Below, one piece after another: positions 21,024-25,023 of a stretch of 25,023 nt of DNA. This DNA is from JAIBJN01 sp035461525 (GTDB lineage Bacteria > Actinomycetota > Thermoleophilia > Gaiellales > Gaiellaceae). Positions within the stretch are counted from its first letter, which is position 1. Each line of letters starts with the position of its first letter. The stretch covers positions 1 through 25,023 of the forward strand of contig DATHVD010000089.1 of the NCBI GenBank assembly GCA_035461525.1. Direction: 5' to 3'. The position numbers and the translations under genes are program-made. The notes beneath the pieces were generated by a model that saw nothing but the letters and a program-made list of their open reading frames with translations, was not told the DNA's origin and searched no databases.

Positions 21024-21055
21024 GACGGGCCCCCGGCGCGGGGCCCGTCGTATTT
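21024..21055 (+). terminator. Rho-independent terminator of cspA
   Basis: GACGGGCCCC (21024-21033) and GGGGCCCGTC (21040-21049) form a perfect 10-bp stem with a 6-nt loop, followed by GTATTT. Confidence 0.8.
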
Positions 21056-21110
21056 CCGGAGGGCTCGGCGGGCTGCCGCTCGGCTCGGCGCGCGCTTTGC
21101 CGGGCGCTCC

Positions 21111-21116
21111 TAGACT
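21111..21116 (+). promoter_or_regulatory. Candidate -10 of gatC
   Basis: TAGACT ends 9 nt before the ATG at 21126. A GGAGGG directly after it is too close to the ATG (3 nt) to be an ideal ribosome binding site. Confidence 0.4.
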
Positions 21117-21125
21117 GGAGGGCGC

Positions 21126-21413
21126 ATGGCGATCACGAGGGAGGATGTGCTGCACGTCGCGGGCCTCGCGCGGCTCGAGATCCCCGAGGGCGAGGTGGAC
21201 GCGGTGGGCGGCGAGCTCGGGGCGATCCTCGAGGCGGTGGGAAAGGTGTCCGAGCTCGATCTCACCGATGTCGAGCCGACGTCGCATCCGCTCGACCTCG
21301 TGAACCAGTGGGACGAGGACGAGCCGCGGCCCTCGCTCTCGCGGGAGGAGGCGCTTGCGAATGCGCCCGACCCGGCGGACGGAAGCTTCCGCGTGCCGGC
21401 GGTCGGCGGGTGA
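21126..21413 (+). CDS. gatC: Asp-tRNA(Asn)/Glu-tRNA(Gln) amidotransferase subunit C
   Basis: The 95-residue protein is GatC, the small subunit that wraps around GatA and stabilises the GatCAB complex. It shows ITREDVLHVAGLARLEI at the start, the helix LGAILEAVGKVSELDLTDVE, and the PTSHPLDLVNQWDEDEPRPS and FRVPAV elements of the family. Length is normal. It is the first of three gat genes. GatA follows after an 87-nt gap, larger than usual for this operon. Confidence 0.93.
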   Translation: MAITREDVLHVAGLARLEIPEGEVDAVGGELGAILEAVGKVSELDLTDVEPTSHPLDLVNQWDEDEPRPSLSREEALANAPDPADGSFRVPAVGG

Positions 21414-21440
21414 GCGTGAGCGAGTCGTGACTGTGTCGGT

Positions 21441-21491
21441 GCGGAATCGGCGCTTTCAGCGCGCCACGCGCGCGGATTCCTGCTGTACGCT
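21441..21491 (+). promoter_or_regulatory. Hairpin plus -10-like element between gatC and gatA
   Basis: GGAATC (21443-21448) pairs with GATTCC (21475-21480), enclosing GGCGC/GCGCC (21449-21453/21461-21465). TACGCT (21486-21491) ends 9 nt before the GTG at 21501. This could be an internal promoter preceded by a folded or protein-binding element. Confidence 0.35.
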
Positions 21492-21500
21492 CGTAAGCGG

Positions 21501-22948
21501 GTGGTGGGCTGGGGTGCCCCGAAGGCAGCCGGGGCGGACGTGGCTTCCGTAGACACCCTGCGGCTGACGGCCGAGGAGGCGGCCGGGCTCCTCGAGCGCG
21601 GGGAGGTCTCCGGGGAGGAGCTCGCCGGCGCCTACCGAACCGCGATCGAGGCGCGCGACGCCGAACTCCACGCCTACCTCCACGTCGAGGGCGAGACGGG
21701 AGACGGCGTCCCGATCGCGCACAAGGACGTGATCACGACGAAGGGGATCCCGACCACTGCGGGCTCGAAGATCCTCCAGGGGTACACGCCGGTCTTCGAC
21801 GCGACCGTCGCTGCCCGCACGAAGGAGGCCGGCCTCCCGATCATCGGCAAGACGAACCTCGACGAGTTCGCCATGGGCTCGTCCACCGAGAACTCCGCCT
21901 ACGGGCCGTCCCGCAATCCGTGGGATCCCGAGCGCGTTCCCGGGGGCTCCTCCGGCGGCTCCGCGGCCGCGGTCGCCGGCGGGCTGGCTCCGTGGGCACT
22001 CGGAACCGACACCGGCGGCTCCGTCAAGCAGCCCGCGTCGCTCTGCGGCGTCGTCGGCCTGCGCCCCACCTACGGCACCGTCTCGCGCTACGGCATCGTC
22101 GCCTTCGCCTCGAGCCTCGACCAGGTCGGGCCCCTGACGAAGACCGTGCGCGACTGCGCTCTCCTCTACCGGATCATCGCCGGCAAGGACCCACGCGACT
22201 CGACCACGGTCGAGCTGCCCGAGCCCGCCACCGTCCCCGAGCGCGAGGACCTGAAGGGTCTCCGGATCGGCGTCCCCAAGGAGCTGAACGAGGCCGAGGG
22301 CATCGAGACCGGCGTCAGCGAGAGCGTGAACGCCGCCATCAGGCTCGCCGAGGAGCTCGGCGCCGAGGTAGGGGAGACGAGCCTGCCGCGCTCCGTCGAG
22401 TACGGCCTCGCCTGCTACTACCTCGTCGCGCCCGCCGAGGCGAGCTCGAACCTCGCCCGCTACGACGGTGTCCGCTACGGCCACCGGGCCGAGACGGACG
22501 GCGATCTCAGCGCACTGTACGCGCGCACGCGCTGGGAGGGCTTCGGCGCCGAGCCGAAGCGGCGCATCCTCCTCGGCACCTACGCGCTCTCGGCCGGCTA
22601 CTACGACGCCTACTATGGCCAGGCGCAGAAGGTGCGCACCGTCATCGCCCGCGAGCACGCGGAGGCGTTCGAGCGCTTCGACCTGCTCGTCAGCCCGACT
22701 TCGCCCACGGTCGCCTTCCGGCTCGGCGAGAAAGCGGCGAACCCCCTCGCCATGTACCTCTCGGACGTCCTCACGATCCCGTCCAACATGGCCGGCCTGC
22801 CCGGGCTCTCGATCCCGTGCGGGCTCTCCGAGAGCCTCCCCGTCGGCCTCCAGCTGATCGGCCCGCAGTTCTCGGAGAACACGCTCTTTCGCGCCGGCCA
22901 CGCGCTCGAGCGCGCCCTCGGCTTCGACTACGTCCCGGAGCGGCTGCG

Positions 22949-22952
<4 letters not shown>
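21501..22952 (+). CDS. gatA: Asp-tRNA(Asn)/Glu-tRNA(Gln) amidotransferase subunit A
   Basis: The 483-residue protein is GatA, the glutaminase of the GatCAB complex. Ammonia made here is channelled to GatB to convert Glu-tRNA(Gln) and Asp-tRNA(Asn) to Gln- and Asn-tRNA. The Ser-cisSer-Lys triad is visible: Lys75 in AHKDVITTKG, Ser150 in PGGSSGGSAA, and nucleophile Ser174 in GTDTGGSVKQPAS. Start: GTG at 21501 sits 9 nt after TACGCT (leaderless), whereas an in-frame GTG at 21540 gives 470 residues. The loop before the Lys (HVEGETGDGVPIAHKD) is shorter than in many GatA proteins, which carry an extra helix there. Its stop overlaps the gatB start by 4 nt. Confidence 0.93.
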
Positions 22953-24360
<1,408 letters not shown>

Positions 24361-24364
<4 letters not shown>

Positions 24365-24731
24365 GCGCGGAGCCCGTCCGCCGGCTCTGGGAGCGGATGG
24401 AGGCCCGCGACTGGGACGCCGTCGCGGCGCTCCTGCACGAGGACGTCATCGTCGACTGGCCCGCGACGGGCGAGCGGATGCGCGGCCGCGACGACTACCT
24501 CGCCGTGCAGCGCAACTTCCCGGAGGGCTGGCGGATCGAGGTCCTGCGTGTCGTCGACGGCGGCGAGGAGGTCGCGTCCGAGGTGCGCGTCGAGCACGAG
24601 GGGAGGCGTTCCACGCCGCCTCGTTCTTCGAGCTCCGCGACGACCTCGTCGTGCGCGCGGTCGAGCATTGGTCGGACGGCGAGCCCGCGGAGCCGCCCGC
24701 CTGGCGCGCGCCCTGGACGGAGCCCCTCTGA
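24361..24731 (+). pseudogene. SnoaL-like/NTF2-fold protein, frameshifted
   Basis: The GTG at 24361 overlaps the gatB stop by 4 nt. The first 81 residues read as a SnoaL-like small protein (RRLWERMEARDWDAVAALLH, then DVIVDWPATGERMRGRDDYL). At the G run 24600-24603 the frame is lost. The +1-shifted frame then continues sensibly as EAFHAASFFELRDDLVVRAV and VEHWSDG to a TGA at 24731. Together the two pieces give the normal ~123 residues. One extra G at this run would restore the frame, so this is either a recent mutation or a sequencing error. Confidence 0.7.
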
Positions 24732-24739
24732 GCCACGCG

Positions 24740-24900
24740 GGCTCGAGATCCGACCGGCGGCGCCGGACGACCACGTGAGTGTCGCCGCGGTCCTCGACGA
24801 GTGGTGGGGAGGACGGCCCATGCGCGAGATGCTCCCGCGGCTCTTCTTCGTCCACCTTCCGCGACACGTCGCTCGTCGCCGAGCGCGGAAGCGTAGGCCG
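24740..24900 (+). pseudogene. Truncated GNAT acetyltransferase remnant
   Basis: From about 24743 the frame reads LEIRPAAPDDHVSVAAVLDE and WWGGRPMREMLPRLFFVH, the typical N-terminus of a GNAT acetyltransferase. Near 24855-24862 it must shift to continue as FRDTSLVAERGS, and no acetyl-CoA-binding motif A follows. A strong hairpin comes instead. It looks like a 5' fragment of a lost gene. Family assignment is from the N-terminal pattern only. Confidence 0.55.
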
Positions 24901-24907
24901 GAGGCCG

Positions 24908-24939
24908 CCGCCCCGGGCGCCCGTCGGGGCCCGGGGCGG
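24908..24939. terminator. Strong GC hairpin between converging reading frames
   Basis: CCGCCCCGGGC (24908-24918) and GCCCGGGGCGG (24929-24939) pair perfectly over 11 bp, with a further C-G core in the loop. It lies 6 nt from the stop of the minus-strand gene at 24946. It can serve either direction; no T tract is visible. Confidence 0.6.
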
Positions 24940-24945
24940 ACGGTC

Positions 24946-25023
24946 TCAGGAAGCGCTGGCGAGCGCCCAGGCGAGGAGCGGGAGGGCGGCTGCGGTGTAG
25001 ACGGCGAAGAGGGCCGTCCAGGC
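24946..25023 (-). CDS. C-terminal end of a membrane protein (partial)
   Basis: A minus-strand frame enters from the right edge and ends at TGA (24948-24946). The 25 visible residues (AWTALFAVYTAAALPLLAWA then LASAS) form one hydrophobic helix with a short polar end, typical of the last membrane segment of a polytopic protein. Too little is present to name it. Confidence 0.5.
   Translation of the reverse strand, partial: AWTALFAVYTAAALPLLAWALASAS

Noticed and set aside
21920..22948. Upstream extension of the gatB frame over gatA
   Set aside because: It is Arg-rich out-of-frame translation of gatA. GatB homology starts at 22949.

Overview
The window is a GC-rich bacterial chromosome segment. 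Gene content (WhiG/FliA-type sigma factor, a second EF-G-like GTPase, gatCAB, DUF4328 and DUF4177 proteins, frequent GTG starts, many starts without a Shine-Dalgarno sequence) points to a deep-branching actinobacterium, most likely class Thermoleophilia (Gaiellales/Solirubrobacterales type). The taxonomy is an inference; there is no rRNA here to confirm it.

Layout. Positions 1-2960 are an accessory, partly decayed stretch: an unrecognised protein with a Gly-Lys tail, a small lipoprotein, a remnant of peptide chain release factor 3, an orphan HicB-like antitoxin, and a tyrosine recombinase broken by several frameshifts and an internal deletion. The recombinase lies just beyond the 3' end of a tRNA-Trp gene. 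Positions 3066-7033 hold a small membrane protein, the sigma factor, EF-G2, and two small proteins. From 7030 to 10115 a MaoC dehydratase/MFS transporter pair is divergent from an aldehyde dehydrogenase. A nif3-like/rnhA pair (10249-10985) and tRNA-Gly(GCC) follow.

Positions 11375-15336 are metabolic: a PuuE-type polysaccharide deacetylase, a convergent isochorismatase-family cysteine hydrolase, a divergent GNAT acetyltransferase, and a PLP-dependent aromatic-amino-acid-type decarboxylase. Next come a DUF4328 membrane protein, an ECF sigma factor with a small co-directional protein, tRNA-Cys(GCA) and a DUF4177 protein. HMG-CoA reductase with a translationally coupled PaaI-type thioesterase is divergent from folD. 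A cold-shock gene and the gatC-gatA-gatB amidotransferase genes follow. After gatB the sequence degrades again: a frameshifted SnoaL-like ORF, a broken GNAT remnant, a strong hairpin, and the C-terminus of a membrane protein running off the right edge.

Regulation. Many genes have a TAnnnT hexamer (four times exactly TAGGCT) 5-10 nt before the start codon, as expected for leaderless transcripts, while others (cspA, DUF4177, PuuE deacetylase, aldehyde dehydrogenase) have clear Shine-Dalgarno sites. Rho-independent-type hairpins follow tRNA-Trp, tRNA-Gly and cspA. I did not find a convincing new multi-gene system such as a defence, CRISPR or biosynthetic cluster. The best leads are two possible structured RNAs (10143-10199 and 15383-15456), a palindromic operator candidate in a divergent promoter region (13143-13157), and the leaderless-promoter pattern.
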